A stretch of DNA of 64,000 nt from Ptiloglossa arizonensis (Eukaryota; Arthropoda; Insecta; Hymenoptera; Colletidae): NCBI RefSeq assembly GCF_051014685.1, contig NW_027478886.1, forward strand, positions 1 to 64,000, written 5' to 3'. Positions 30,601 to 46,600 of this stretch are shown one piece after another. A program made the translations under genes and the position numbers. The notes below the pieces were generated by a model. That model searched no databases. It saw only the letters and a list, made by a program, of their open reading frames with translations, and was not told the DNA's origin. Within the stretch, counting starts at the first letter, position 1. The number at the start of each line of letters is the position of its first letter.

Positions 30601-33600
30601 TTATACGTTACACGTTATACGTTATTCGTTATACGTTATACGTTATACGTTATACGTTATACGTTATACGTTATACGTTATACGTTATACGTTATACGTT
30701 ATACGTTATACGTTATACGTTATACGTTATACGTTACACGTAATACGTTATACGTTATACGTTATACGTTATACGTTATACGTTATACGTTATACGTTAT
30801 ACGTTATACGTTATACGTTATACGTTATACGTTATACGTTATACGTTATACGTTATACGTTATACGTTATACGTTATACGTTATACGTCATAGGTTACAC
30901 GATACATGTTATACGTTATACGTTTTACGTTATACGTTTTACGTTATACGTTATACATTATACGTTATACGTTATACGTTATACGTTACACGTTATACGT
31001 CCTTCGTTACACGTTATACGTAATACGTTATACGTTATACGTTATACGTTATACGTTATGCGTTATACGTTATACGTTATGCGTTATACGTTACACGTTA
31101 TACGTTATTCGTTATACGTTACACGTTACACGTTATACGTTATACGTTATACGTTAAACGTTATACGTTATACGTTTTACGTTATACGTTTTACGTTATA
31201 CGTTATACGTTATACGTTAGACGTTATACGTTATACGTCACACGTTATACGTTATACGTTACACGTTATACGTTATACGTTACACGTTATACGTTATACG
31301 TTATACGTTATACGTTATACGTTATACGTTATACGTTAGACGTTATACGTTATACGTTATACGTTATACGTTATACGTTATACGTTATACGTCCTTCGTT
31401 ACACGTTATACGTCCTTCGTTACACGTTATACGTCCTTCGTTACACGTTATACGTAATACGTTATACGTTATACGTTATACGTTATACGTTATACGTTAT
31501 ACGTTATGCGTTATACGTTACACGTTATACGTTATTCGTTATACGTTATACGTTATACGTTATACGTTATACGTTATATGTTAAACGTTATACGTTATAC
31601 GTTTTACGTTATACGTTTTACGTTATACGTTATACGTTATACGTTATACGTTATACGTTATACGTTACACGTTATACGTTATACGTTATACGTTATACGT
31701 TATACGTTATACGTTATACGTTATACGTTATAGGTTACACGTTATACGTTATACGTTATACGTTATACGTTATACGTTGTACGTAATACGTTATACGTTA
31801 TACGTTATACGTTTTACGTTATACGTTATACGTTATACGTTATACGTTATACGTTATGCGTTATACGTTACACGTTATACGTTATTCGTTATACGTTATA
31901 CATTACACGTTATACGTTATACGTTATACGTTATACGTTATACGTTATACGTTATACATTATAGGTTACACGTTATACGTTATACGTTACACGTTATACG
32001 TTATACTTTGTACGTTATACGTTATACGTTATACGTTATACGTTATACGTTTTACGTTATACGTTATACGTTATACGTTACACGTTATACGTCACACGTT
32101 ATACGTTACACGTTACACGTTATTCGTTACACGTTATACGTTATACGGTATACGTTATACGTTATACGTTATACGTTATACTTTATACGTTATACGTTAT
32201 ACGTTACACGTTATACGTTATACGTTACACGTTATACGTTATACGTCACACGTTATACGTTATACGATACACGTTATACGTTATACGTTACACGTTATAC
32301 GTTATACGTTATACGTTATACGTTATACGTTATACGTTATACGTTATACGTTAGACGTTATACGTTATACGTTATACGTTATACGTTATACGTTATACGT
32401 TATACGTTATACGTTATACGTTATACGTCCTTCGTTACACGTTATACGTCCTTCGTTACACGTTATACGTCCTTCGTTACACGTTATACGTAATACGTTA
32501 TACGTTATACGTTATACGTTATACGTTATACGTTATACGTTATGCGTTATACGTTACACGTTATACGTTATTCGTTATACGTTATACGTTACACGTTATA
32601 CGTTATACGTTATACGTTAAACGTTATACGTTATACGTTTTACGTTATACGTTTTACGTTATACGTTATACGTTATACGTTATACGTTATACGTTATACG
32701 TTATACGTTATACGTTATACGTTATACGTTATACGTCATAGGTTACACGATACATGTTATACGTTATACGTTTTACGTTATACGTTTTACGTTATACGTT
32801 ATACGTTATACGTTATACGTTATACGTTACACGTTATACGTCCTTCGTTACACGTTATACGTAATACGTTATACGTTATACGTTATACGTTATACGTTAT
32901 ACGTTATACGTTATACGTTATGCGTTATACGTTACACGTTATACGTTATTCGTTATACGTTATACGTTACACGTTATACGTTATACGTTATACGTTATAC
33001 GTTATACGTTATACGTTTTACGTTATACGTTTTACGTTATACGTTATACGTTATACGTTATACGTTATACGTTATACGTCACACGTTATACGTTATACGT
33101 TACACGTTATACGTTATACGTTACACGTTATACGTTATACGTTATACGTTATACGTTATACGTTATACGTTATACGTTAGACGTTATACGTTATACGTTA
33201 TACGTTATACGTTATACGTTATACGTTATACGTCCTTCGTTACACGTTATACGTCCTTCGTTACACGTTATACGTCCTTCGTTACACGTTATACGTAATA
33301 CGTTATACGTTATACGTTATACGTTATACGTTATACGTTATACGTTATACGTTATACGTTATACGTTATGCGTTATGCGTTATACGTTACACGTTATACG
33401 TTATTCGTTATACGTTATACGTTACACGTTATACGTTATATGTTATACGTTAAACGTTATACGTTATACGTTATACGTTATACGTTATACGTCCTTCGTT
33501 ACACGTTATACGTCCTTCGTTACACGTTATACGTCCTTCGTTACACGTTATACGTAATACGTTATACGTTATACGTTATACGTTATACGTTATACGTTAT

Positions 33601-35269
33601 ACGTTATGCGTTATACGTTACACGTTATACGTTATTCGTTATACGTTATACGTTACACGTTATACGTTATATGTTATACGTTAAACGTTATACGTTATAC
33701 GTTTTACGTTATACGTTTTACGTTATACGTTATACGTTATACGTTATACGTTATACGTTATACGTAATACGTTATACGTTATACGTTATACGTTATACGT
33801 TATATGTTATACGATATACGTTATACGTTATACGTTATACGTTATACGTTATACGTTATACGTTATACGTTATACGTTATACGATATACGTTATACGTTA
33901 TACGTTATACGTTATACGTTATACGTTATACGTTATACGTTATACGTTATACGTTATACGTTATACGTTATGCGTTATACGTTACACGTTATACGTTATT
34001 CGTTATACGTTATACGTTATACGTTATTCGTTATACGTTATACGTTATACGTTATACGTTACACGTTATACGTTATACGTTATACCTTTACACGTAATAC
34101 GTTATACGTTATACGTTATACGTTATACGTTATACGTTATACGTTATACGTTATACGTTATACGTTATACGTTATACGTTATACGTTATACGTTATACGT
34201 TATACGTTATACGTTATACGTTATACGTTATACGTTATACGTTATACGTTATACGTTATACGTTATACGTTATACGTTATGCGTTATACGTTACACGTTA
34301 TACGTTATTCGTTATACGTTATACGTTATACGTTATTCGTTATACGTTATACGTTATACGTTATACGTTCTTCGTTACACGTTATACGTTATACGTTATA
34401 CGTTATACGTCATAGCGTACACGATACAAGTTATACGTTATACGTTATACGTCATAGCGTACACGATACAAGTTATACGTTATACGTTATACGTTATACG
34501 TTAAACGCCATAGCTTACACGATACACGTTATACGTCATACGTTATACGTCATAGCTTACACGATACACGTTATACGTTATACGTTATACGTTACACGTT
34601 ATACGTTATACGTTACACATTATACGTTATACGTTACACGTTATACGTTATACGTTATACGTTATACGTTATACGTTATACGTTATACGTTATACGTTAT
34701 ACGTTATACGTTATACGTAATACGTTATACGTTATACGTTATACGTTATACGTTATATGTTATACGATATACGTTATACGTTATACGTTATACGTTATAC
34801 GTTATACGTTATACGTTATACGTTATACGTTATACGTTATACGTTATACGTTATACGTTATACGTTATACGTTATACGTTATACGTTATACGTTATACGT
34901 TATACGTTATGCGTTATACGTTACACGTTATACGTTATTCGTTATACGTTATACGTTATACGTTATTCGTTATACGTTATACGTTATACGTTATACGTTA
35001 TACGTTATACGTTATACGTTATACGTTACACGTAATACGTTATACGTTATACGTTATACGTTATACGTTATACGTTATACGTTATACGTTATACGTTATA
35101 CGTTATACGTTATACGTTATACGTTATACGTTATACGTTATACGTTATACGTTATACGTTATACGTTATACGTTATACGTTATACGTTATACGTTATACG
35201 TTATACGTCATAGGTTACACGATACATGTTATACGTTATACGTTTTACGTTATACGTTTTACGTTATAC
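18641..35269 (+). repeat. HOR domain built on a TCATAGG / GATACATG anchor
   Basis: Heptamer array organised by an anchor in which TCATAGG and TTACACG are followed by GATACATG. The ATG of the anchor lies at 19,174, 20,385, 21,372, 23,584, 24,627, 26,293, 28,540, 29,163, 30,906, 32,754, 35,226, and further right at 36,822 and 39,531. The spacings are 1,211, 987, 2,212, 1,043, 1,666, 2,247, 623, 1,743, 1,848, 2,472, 1,596 and 2,709. All are multiples of 7 except 2,472, which is one too many because of the extra base near 34,085. Between anchors come TTTTACG pairs, 21-bp tracts and the TTATGCG module. Confidence 0.85.
18670..21300 (+). repeat. Segment duplicated ~15 kb away, left copy
   Basis: Markers match 33,797-36,150. 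TTATATG with GATATACG at 18,677 pairs with 33,804 and TTATGCG at 18,843 with 33,970 (offset 15,127, or 2,161 units). After a net loss of about 280 bp (40 units) in the right copy, the TTATATG mark at 19,909 pairs with 34,757 (14,848), the anchor at 20,385 with 35,226 (14,841) and TTATGCG at 20,873 with 35,714 (14,841). Both copies carry TCATAGC / GCGTACACGATACAAG series near 19,561-19,625 and 34,411-34,470. The interior also contains its own 1,232-bp tandem repeat (18,843 and 20,075). Confidence 0.8.
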
Positions 35270-36150
35270 GTTATACGTTATACGTTATACGTTATACGTT
35301 ACACGTTATACGTTATACGTTATACGTTATACGTTATACGTTATACGTTATACGTTATACGTTATAGGTTGCACGTTATACGTTATACGTTATACGTTAT
35401 ACGTTATACGTTATACGTTATACGTTATACGTTATACGCTATACGTTATACGTTATACGTTATACGTTATACTTTATACGTTATACGTTATACGTTATAC
35501 GTTATACGTTACACGCTATACGTTATACGTTATACGTTATACGTTATACGTTATACGTTATACGTTATACGTTATACGTTATACGTTATACGTTATACGT
35601 CCTTCGTTACACGTTATACGTCCTTCGTTACACGTTATACGTCCTTCGTTACACGTTATACGTAATACGTTATACGTTATACGTTATACGTTATACGTTA
35701 TACGTTATACGTTATGCGTTATACGTTACACGTTATACGTTATTCGTTATACGTTATACGTTACACGTTATACGTTATATGTTATACGTTAAACGTTATA
35801 CGTTATACGTTTTACGTTATACGTTTTACGTTATACGTTATACGTTATACGTTATACGTTATACGTTACACGTTATACGTTATACGTTATACGTTATACG
35901 TTAGACGTTATACGTTATACGTTATACGTTATACGTTATACGTTTTACGTTATACGTTCTTCGTTACACGTTATACGCTATACGTTATACGTTATACGTT
36001 ATACGTTATACGTTATACGTTATACGTTATACGTTACACGTTATACGTTATACGTTATACGTTATACGTTATACGTTATACGTTATACGTTATACGTTAT
36101 ACGTTATACATTACACGTTATACGTTATACGTTATACGTTATACGTTATA
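33797..36150 (+). repeat. Segment duplicated ~15 kb away, right copy
   Basis: Counterpart of 18,670-21,300. It is distinguished by a one-base insertion near 34,085 (TACCTTTACACG in place of TACGTTACACG) and by lacking about 40 units present between 19,190 and 19,900 in the left copy. Its right part overlaps the first of the two 2,709-bp tandem copies, so the distant duplication and the local one share material. Confidence 0.8.
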
Positions 36151-37978
36151 CGGTAGACGTTATACGTTATACGTTATACGTTATACGTTGTACGTTATAC
36201 GTTATACGTTATACGTCCTTCGTTACACGTTATACGTCCTTCGTTACACGTTATACGTAATACGTTATACGTTATACGTTATACGTTTTACGTTATACGT
36301 TATACGTTATACGTTATACGTTATGCGTTATACGTCACACGTTATACGTTATACGTTACACGTTATACGTTATACGTTACACGTTATACGTTATACGTTA
36401 TACGTTATACGTTATACGTTATACGTTATACGTTATACGTTATACGTTATACGTTATACGTTATACGTTATACGTTATACGTTATACGTTATACGTTATG
36501 CGTTATACGTTACACGTTATACGTTATTCGTTATACGTTATACGTTATACGTTATACGTTATACGTTATACGTTATACGTTATACGTTATACGTTATACG
36601 TTATACGTTATACGTTACACGTAATACGTTATACGTTATACGTTATACGTTATACGTTATACGTTATACGTTATACGTTATACGTTATACGTTATACGTT
36701 ATACGTTATACGTTATACGTTATACGTTATACGTTATACGTTATACGTTATACGTTATACGTTATACGTTATACGTTATACGTTATACGTTATACGTTAT
36801 ACGTCATAGGTTACACGATACATGTTATACGTTATACGTTTTACGTTATACGTTTTACGTTATACGTTATACGTTATACGTTATACGTTATACGTTATAC
36901 GTTACACGTTATACGTCCTTCGTTACACGTTATACGTAATACGTTATACGTTATACGTTATACGTTATACGTTATGCGTTATACGTTATACGTTATGCGT
37001 TATACGTTACACGTTATACGTTATTCGTTATACGTTACACGTTACACGTTATACGTTATACGTTATACGTTAAACGTTATACGTTATACGTTTTACGTTA
37101 TACGTTTTACGTTATACGTTATACGTTATACGTTATACGTTATACGTTATACGTCACACGTTATACGTTATACGTTACACGTTATACGTTGTACGTTACA
37201 CGTTATACGTTATACGTTATACGTTATACGTTATACGTTATACGTTATACGTTATACGTAAGACGTTATACGTTATACGTTATACGTTATACGTTATACG
37301 TTATACGTTATACGTTATACGTCCTTCGTTACACGTTATACGTCCTTCGTTACACGTTATACGTCCTTCGTTACACGTTATACGTCCTTCGTTACACGTT
37401 ATACGTAATACGTTATACGTTATACGTTATACGTTATACGTTATACGTTATACGTTATGCGTTATACGTTACACGTTATACGTTATTCGTTATACGTTAT
37501 ACGTTACACGTTATACGTTATACGTTATACGTTAAACGTTATACGTTATACGTTTTACGTTATACGTTTTACGTTATACGTTATACGTTATACGTTATAC
37601 GTTATACGTTACACGTTATACGTTATACGTTATACGTTATACGTTATACGTTATACGTTATACGTTATACGTTATAGGTTACACGTTATACGTTATACGT
37701 TATACGTTATACGTTATACGTTGAACGTAATACGTTATACGTTATACGTTATACGTTTTACGTTATACGTTATACGTTATACGTTATACGTTATACGTTA
37801 TGCGTTATACGTTACACGTTATACGTTATTCGTTATACGTTATACATTACACGTTATACGTTATACGTTATACGTTATACGTTATACGTTATACGTTATA
37901 CGTTATACGTTATACATTATAGGTTACACGTTATACGTTATACGTTACACGTTATACGTTATACGTTGTACGTTATAC
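35270..37978 (+). repeat. 2,709-bp HOR, copy 1
   Basis: One of two adjacent copies of a 387-unit block. Matched marks at an offset of exactly 2,709: the unusual TTGCACG (35,371 and 38,080), TTATGCG (35,714 and 38,423), the anchor (36,822 and 39,531), the 21-bp tract (37,323 and 40,032) and TTGTACG (37,968 and 40,677). The left breakpoint lies between 35,262 and 35,301 and the right one about 2,709 bp further on. Over 515 codons' worth of sequence from 35,714 the two copies read identically. Confidence 0.9.
37323..37406 (+). repeat. 21-bp HOR tract, four copies
   Basis: TCC cytosines at 37,323, 37,344, 37,365 and 37,386. It lies in the first 2,709-bp copy and precedes the TTATGCG module at 37,457. 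Confidence 0.9.
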
Positions 37979-40687
37979 GTTATACGTTATACGTTATACG
38001 TTATACGTTACACGTTATACGTTATACGTTATACGTTATACGTTATACGTTATACGTTATACGTTATACGTTATAGGTTGCACGTTATACGTTATACGTT
38101 ATACGTTATACGTTATACGTTATACGTTATACGTTATACGTTATACGCTATACGTTATACGTTATACGTTATACGTTATACTTTATACGTTATACGTTAT
38201 ACGTTATACGTTATACGTTACACGCTATACGTTATACGTTATACGTTATACGTTATACGTTATACGTTATACGTTATACGTTATACGTTATACGTTATAC
38301 GTTATACGTCCTTCGTTACACGTTATACGTCCTTCGTTACACGTTATACGTCCTTCGTTACACGTTATACGTAATACGTTATACGTTATACGTTATACGT
38401 TATACGTTATACGTTATACGTTATGCGTTATACGTTACACGTTATACGTTATTCGTTATACGTTATACGTTACACGTTATACGTTATATGTTATACGTTA
38501 AACGTTATACGTTATACGTTTTACGTTATACGTTTTACGTTATACGTTATACGTTATACGTTATACGTTATACGTTACACGTTATACGTTATACGTTATA
38601 CGTTATACGTTAGACGTTATACGTTATACGTTATACGTTATACGTTATACGTTTTACGTTATACGTTCTTCGTTACACGTTATACGCTATACGTTATACG
38701 TTATACGTTATACGTTATACGTTATACGTTATACGTTATACGTTACACGTTATACGTTATACGTTATACGTTATACGTTATACGTTATACGTTATACGTT
38801 ATACGTTATACGTTATACATTACACGTTATACGTTATACGTTATACGTTATACGTTATACGGTAGACGTTATACGTTATACGTTATACGTTATACGTTGT
38901 ACGTTATACGTTATACGTTATACGTCCTTCGTTACACGTTATACGTCCTTCGTTACACGTTATACGTAATACGTTATACGTTATACGTTATACGTTTTAC
39001 GTTATACGTTATACGTTATACGTTATACGTTATGCGTTATACGTCACACGTTATACGTTATACGTTACACGTTATACGTTATACGTTACACGTTATACGT
39101 TATACGTTATACGTTATACGTTATACGTTATACGTTATACGTTATACGTTATACGTTATACGTTATACGTTATACGTTATACGTTATACGTTATACGTTA
39201 TACGTTATGCGTTATACGTTACACGTTATACGTTATTCGTTATACGTTATACGTTATACGTTATACGTTATACGTTATACGTTATACGTTATACGTTATA
39301 CGTTATACGTTATACGTTATACGTTACACGTAATACGTTATACGTTATACGTTATACGTTATACGTTATACGTTATACGTTATACGTTATACGTTATACG
39401 TTATACGTTATACGTTATACGTTATACGTTATACGTTATACGTTATACGTTATACGTTATACGTTATACGTTATACGTTATACGTTATACGTTATACGTT
39501 ATACGTTATACGTCATAGGTTACACGATACATGTTATACGTTATACGTTTTACGTTATACGTTTTACGTTATACGTTATACGTTATACGTTATACGTTAT
39601 ACGTTATACGTTACACGTTATACGTCCTTCGTTACACGTTATACGTAATACGTTATACGTTATACGTTATACGTTATACGTTATGCGTTATACGTTATAC
39701 GTTATGCGTTATACGTTACACGTTATACGTTATTCGTTATACGTTACACGTTACACGTTATACGTTATACGTTATACGTTAAACGTTATACGTTATACGT
39801 TTTACGTTATACGTTTTACGTTATACGTTATACGTTATACGTTATACGTTATACGTTATACGTCACACGTTATACGTTATACGTTACACGTTATACGTTG
39901 TACGTTACACGTTATACGTTATACGTTATACGTTATACGTTATACGTTATACGTTATACGTTATACGTAAGACGTTATACGTTATACGTTATACGTTATA
40001 CGTTATACGTTATACGTTATACGTTATACGTCCTTCGTTACACGTTATACGTCCTTCGTTACACGTTATACGTCCTTCGTTACACGTTATACGTCCTTCG
40101 TTACACGTTATACGTAATACGTTATACGTTATACGTTATACGTTATACGTTATACGTTATACGTTATGCGTTATACGTTACACGTTATACGTTATTCGTT
40201 ATACGTTATACGTTACACGTTATACGTTATACGTTATACGTTAAACGTTATACGTTATACGTTTTACGTTATACGTTTTACGTTATACGTTATACGTTAT
40301 ACGTTATACGTTATACGTTACACGTTATACGTTATACGTTATACGTTATACGTTATACGTTATACGTTATACGTTATACGTTATAGGTTACACGTTATAC
40401 GTTATACGTTATACGTTATACGTTATACGTTGAACGTAATACGTTATACGTTATACGTTATACGTTTTACGTTATACGTTATACGTTATACGTTATACGT
40501 TATACGTTATGCGTTATACGTTACACGTTATACGTTATTCGTTATACGTTATACATTACACGTTATACGTTATACGTTATACGTTATACGTTATACGTTA
40601 TTCGTTATACGTTATACGTTATACATTATAGGTTACACGTTATACGTTATACGTTACACGTTATACGTTATACGTTGTACGTTATAC
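37979..40687 (+). repeat. 2,709-bp HOR, copy 2
   Basis: Near-identical second copy. The one clear difference I see is a TTATTCG at about 40,598-40,604 where copy 1 has a consensus unit. Such high identity implies a very recent tandem duplication, or recent homogenisation. After about 40,690 the sequence turns to TTTTACG units and the match with the end of copy 1 stops. Confidence 0.9.
40032..40115 (+). repeat. 21-bp HOR tract, four copies
   Basis: Exact counterpart of the tract at 37,323, displaced by 2,709 bp, with the same four copies. Confidence 0.9.
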
Positions 40688-43600
40688 GTTATACGTTATA
40701 CGTTATACGTTATACGTTTTACGTTATACGTTATACGTTATACGTTACACGTTATACGTCACACGTTATACGTTACACGTTACACGTTATTCGTTACACG
40801 TTATACGTTATACGGTATACGTTATACGTTATACGTTATACGTTATACTTTATACGTTATACGTTATACGTTACACGTTATACGTTGTACGTCACACGTA
40901 ATACGTTATACGTTACACGTTATACGTTATACGTTATACGTTATACGTTATACGTTATACGTTATACGTTATACGCTATACGTTATACGTTATACGTTAT
41001 ACGTTATACTTTATACGTTATACGTTATACGTTATACGTTATACGTTACACGCTATACGTTATACGTTATACGTTATACGTTATACGTTATACGTTATAC
41101 GTTATACGTTATACGTTATACGTTATACGTTATACGTTATACGTTATACGTTATACGTTATACGTTATACGTTATACGTTATACGTTATACGTTATACAT
41201 TATACGTTATACTTTATACGTTATACGTTATACGTCACACGTTATACGTTATACGTCACACGTAATACGTTATACGTTACACGTTATACGTTATACGTTA
41301 TACGTTATACGTTATACGTCACACGTTATACGTTATACGTTACACGTTATACGTTATACGTTATACGTTATACGTTATACGTTATACGTTATACGTTATA
41401 CGTTATACGTTATACGTTATACGTTATACGTCACACGTTATACGTTATACGATACACGTTATACGTTATACGTTACACGTTATACGTTATACGTTATACG
41501 TTATACGTTATACGTTATACGTTATACGTTATACGTTAGACGTTATACGTTATACGTTATACGTTATACGTTATACGTTATACGTTATACGTTATACGTT
41601 AGACGTTACACGTTATACGTCCTTCGTTACACGTTATACGTCCTTCGTTACACGTTATACGTAATACGTTATACGTTATACGTTATACGTTATACGTTAT
41701 ACGTTATACGTTATGCGTTATACGTTACACGTTATACGTTATTCGTTATACGTTATACGTTACACGTTATACGTTATACGTTATACGTTAAACGTTATAC
41801 GTTATACGTTTTACGTTATACGTTTTACGTTATACGTTATACGTTATACGTTATACGTTTATACGTTACACGTTATACGTTATACGTTATACGTTATACG
41901 TTATACGTTATACGTTATACGTTATACGTTATACGTTATACGTTATACGTTATACGTTATACGTTATACGTTATACGTTATACGTTATACGTTATACATT
42001 ATACGTTATACTTTATACGTTATACGTTATACGTCACACGTTATACGTTATACGTCACACGTAATACGTTATACGTTACACGTTATACGTTATACGTTAT
42101 ACGTTATACGTTATACGTCACACGTTATACGTTATACGTTACACGTTATACGTTATACGTTATACGTTATACGTTATACGTTATACGTTATACGTTATAC
42201 GTTATACGTTATACGTTATACGTTATACGTCACACGTTATACGTTATACGATACACGTTATACGTTATACGTTACACGTTATACGTTATACGTTATACGT
42301 TATACGTTATACGTTATACGTTATACGTTATACGTTAGACGTTATACGTTATACGTTATACGTTATACGTTATACGTTATACGTTATACGTTATACGTCC
42401 TTCGTTACACGTTATACGTCCTTCGTTACACGTTATACGTCCTTCGTTACACGTTATACGTAATACGTTATACGTTATACGTTATACGTTATACGTTATA
42501 CGTTATACGTTATACGTTATGCGTTATACGTTACACGTTATACGTTATTCGTTATACGTTATACGTTACACGTTATACGTTATACGTTATACGTTAAACG
42601 TTATACGTTATACGTTTTACGTTATACGTTTTACGTTATACGTTATACGTTATACGTTATACGTTATACGTTACACGTTATACGTTATACGTTATACGTT
42701 ATACGTTATACGTTATACGTTATACGTTATACGTTATAGGTTACACGTTATACGTTATACGTTATACGTTATACGTTATACGTTGTACGTTATACGTTAT
42801 ACGTTATACGTTATACGTTTTACGTTATACGTTCTTCGTTACACGTTATACGCTATACGTTATACGTTATACGTTATACGTTATACGTTATACGTTATAC
42901 GTTATACGTTATACGTTATACGTTATACGTTATACGTTATACGTTATACGTTATACGTTATACGTTATACGTTATACGTTATACATTACACGTTATACGT
43001 TATACGTTATACGTTATACGTTATACGGTAGACGTTATACGTTATACGTTATACGTTATACGTTATACGTTATACGTTATACGTTATACGTCCTTCGTTA
43101 CACGTTATACGTCCTTCGTTACACGTTATACGTAATACGTTATACGTTATACGTTATACGTTATACGTTATACGTTATACGTTATACGTTATACATTATG
43201 CGTTATACGTTACACGTTATACGTTATTCGTTATACGTTATACGTTACACGTTATACGTTATACGTTATACGTTAAAAGTTATACGTTATACGTTTTACG
43301 TTATACGTTTTACGTTATACGTTATACGTTATACGTTATACGTTATGCGTTATACGTCACACGTTATACGTTATACGTTACACGTTATACGTTATACGTT
43401 ACACGTTATACGTTATACGTTATACGTTATACGTTATACGTTATACGTTATACGTTATACGTTATACGTTATACGTTATACGTTATACGTTATACGTTAT
43501 ACGTTATACGTTATACGTTATGCGTTATACGTTACACGTTATACGTTATTCGTTATACGTTATACGTTATACGTTATACGTTATACGTTATACGTTATAC

Positions 43601-46600
43601 GTTATACGTTATACGTTATACGTTATACGTTATACGTTACACGTAATACGTTATACGTTATACGTTATACGTTATACGTTATACGTTATACGTTATACGT
43701 TATACGTTATACGTTATACGTTATACGTTATACGTTATGCGTTATACGTTACACGTTATACGTTATTCGTTATACGTTATACATTACACGTTATACGTTA
43801 TACGTTATACGTTATACGTTATACGTTATACGTTATACGTTATACGTTATACGTTATACATTATAGGTTACACGTTATACGTTATACGTTACACGTTATA
43901 CGTTATACGTTGTACGTTATACGTTATACGTTATACGTTATACGTTATACGTTTTACGTTATACGTTATACGTTATACGTTACACGTTATACGTCACACG
44001 TTATACGTTACACGTTACACGTTATTCGTTACACGTTATACGTTATACGGTATACGTTATACGTTATACGTTATACGTTATACTTTATACGTTATACGTT
44101 ATACGTTACACGTTATACGTTGTACGTCACACGTAATACGTTATACGTTACACGTTATACGTTATACGTTATACGTTATACGTTATACGTTATACGTTAT
44201 ACGTTATACGTTATACGTTATACGTTTTACGTTATACGTTATACGTTATACGTTATACGTCACACGTTATACGTTATACGTTATACGTTATACGTTATAC
44301 GTTATACGTTATACGTTATACGTTATGCGTTATACGTTACACGTTATACGTTATTCGTTATACGTTATACATTACACGTTATACGTTATACGTTATACGT
44401 TATACGTTATACGTTATACTTTATACGTTATACGTTATACGTTATACGTTATACGTTACACCCTATACGTTATACGTTATACGTTATACGTTATACGTTA
44501 TACGTTATACGTTATACGTTATACGTTATACGTTATACGTTATACGTTATACGTTATACGTTATACGTTATACGTTATACGTTATACGTTATACGTTATA
44601 CGTTATACGTTATACGTTATACATTATACGTTATACTTTATACGTTATACGTTATACGTCACACGTTATACGTTATACGTCACACGTAATACGTTATACG
44701 TTACACGTTATACGTTATACGTTATACGTTATACGTTATACGTCACACGTTATACGTTATACGTTACACGTTATACGTTATACGTTATACGTTATACGTT
44801 ATACGTTATACGTTATACGTTATACGTTATACGTCACACGTTATACGTTATACGATACACGTTATACGTTATACGTTACACGTTATACGTTATACGTTAT
44901 ACGTTATACGTTATACGTTATACGTTATACGTTATACGTTAGACGTTATACGTTATACGTTATACGTTATACGTTATACGTTATACGTTATACGTTATAC
45001 GTTAGACGTTACACGTTATACGTCCTTCGTTACACGTTATACGTCCTTCGTTACACGTTATACGTAATACGTTATACGTTATACGTTATACGTTATACGT
45101 TATACGTTATACGTTATGCGTTATACGTTACACGTTATACGTTATTCGTTATACGTTATACGTTACACGTTATACGTTATACGTTATACGTTAAACGTTA
45201 TACGTTATACGTTTTACGTTATACGTTTTACGTTATACGTTATACGTTATACGTTATACGTTATACGTTACACGTTATACGTTATACGTTATACGTTATA
45301 CGTTATACGTTATACGTTATACGATATACGTTATACGTTATACGTTATACGTTATACGTTATACGTTATACGTTATACGTTATACGTTATACGTTATACG
45401 TTATACATTATACGTTATACTTTATACGTTATACGTTATACGTCACACGTTATACGTTATACGTCACACGTAATACGTTATACGTTACACGTTATACGTT
45501 ATACGTTATACGTTATACGTTATACGTCACACGTTATACGTTATACGTTACACGTTATACGTTATACGTTATACGTTATACGTTATACGTTATACGTTAT
45601 ACGTTATACGTTATACGTTATACGTTATACGTTATACGTCACACGTTATACGTTATACGATACACGTTATACGTTATACGTTACACGTTATACGTTATAC
45701 GTTATACGTTATACGTTATACGTTATACGTTATACGTTATACGTTAGACGTTATACGTTATACGTTATACGTTATACGTTATACGTTATACGTTATACGT
45801 TATACGTCCTTCGTTACACGTTATACGTCCTTCGTTACACGTTATACGTCCTTCGTTACACGTTATACGTAATACGTTATACGTTATACGTTATACGTTA
45901 TACGTTATACGTTATACGTTATACGTTATGCGTTATACGTTACACGTTATACGTTATTCGTTATACGTTATACGTTACACGTTATACGTTATACGTTATA
46001 CGTTAAACGTTATACGTTATACGTTTTACGTTATACGTTTTACGTTATACGTTATACGTTATACGTTATACGTTATACGTTACACGTTATACGTTATACG
46101 TTATACGTTATACGTTATACGTTATACGTTATACGTTATACGTTATAGGTTACACGTTATACGTTATACGTTATACGTTATACGTTATACGTTGTACGTT
46201 ATACGTTATACGTTATACGTTATACGTTTTACGTTAGACGTTATACGTTATACGTTATACGTTATACGTTATACGTTATACGTTATACGTTATACGTCCT
46301 TCGTTACACGTTATACGTCCTTCGTTACACGTTATACGTCCTTCGTTACACGTTATACGTAATACGTTATACGTTATACGTTATACGTTATACGTTATAC
46401 GTTATACGTTATACGTTATGCGTTATACGTTACACGTTATACGTTATTCGTTATACGTTATACGTTACACGTTATACGTTATACGTTATACGTTAAACGT
46501 TATACGTTATACGTTTTACGTTATACGTTTTACGTTATACGTTATACGTTATACGTTATACGTTATACGTTACACGTTATACGTTATACGTTATACGTTA

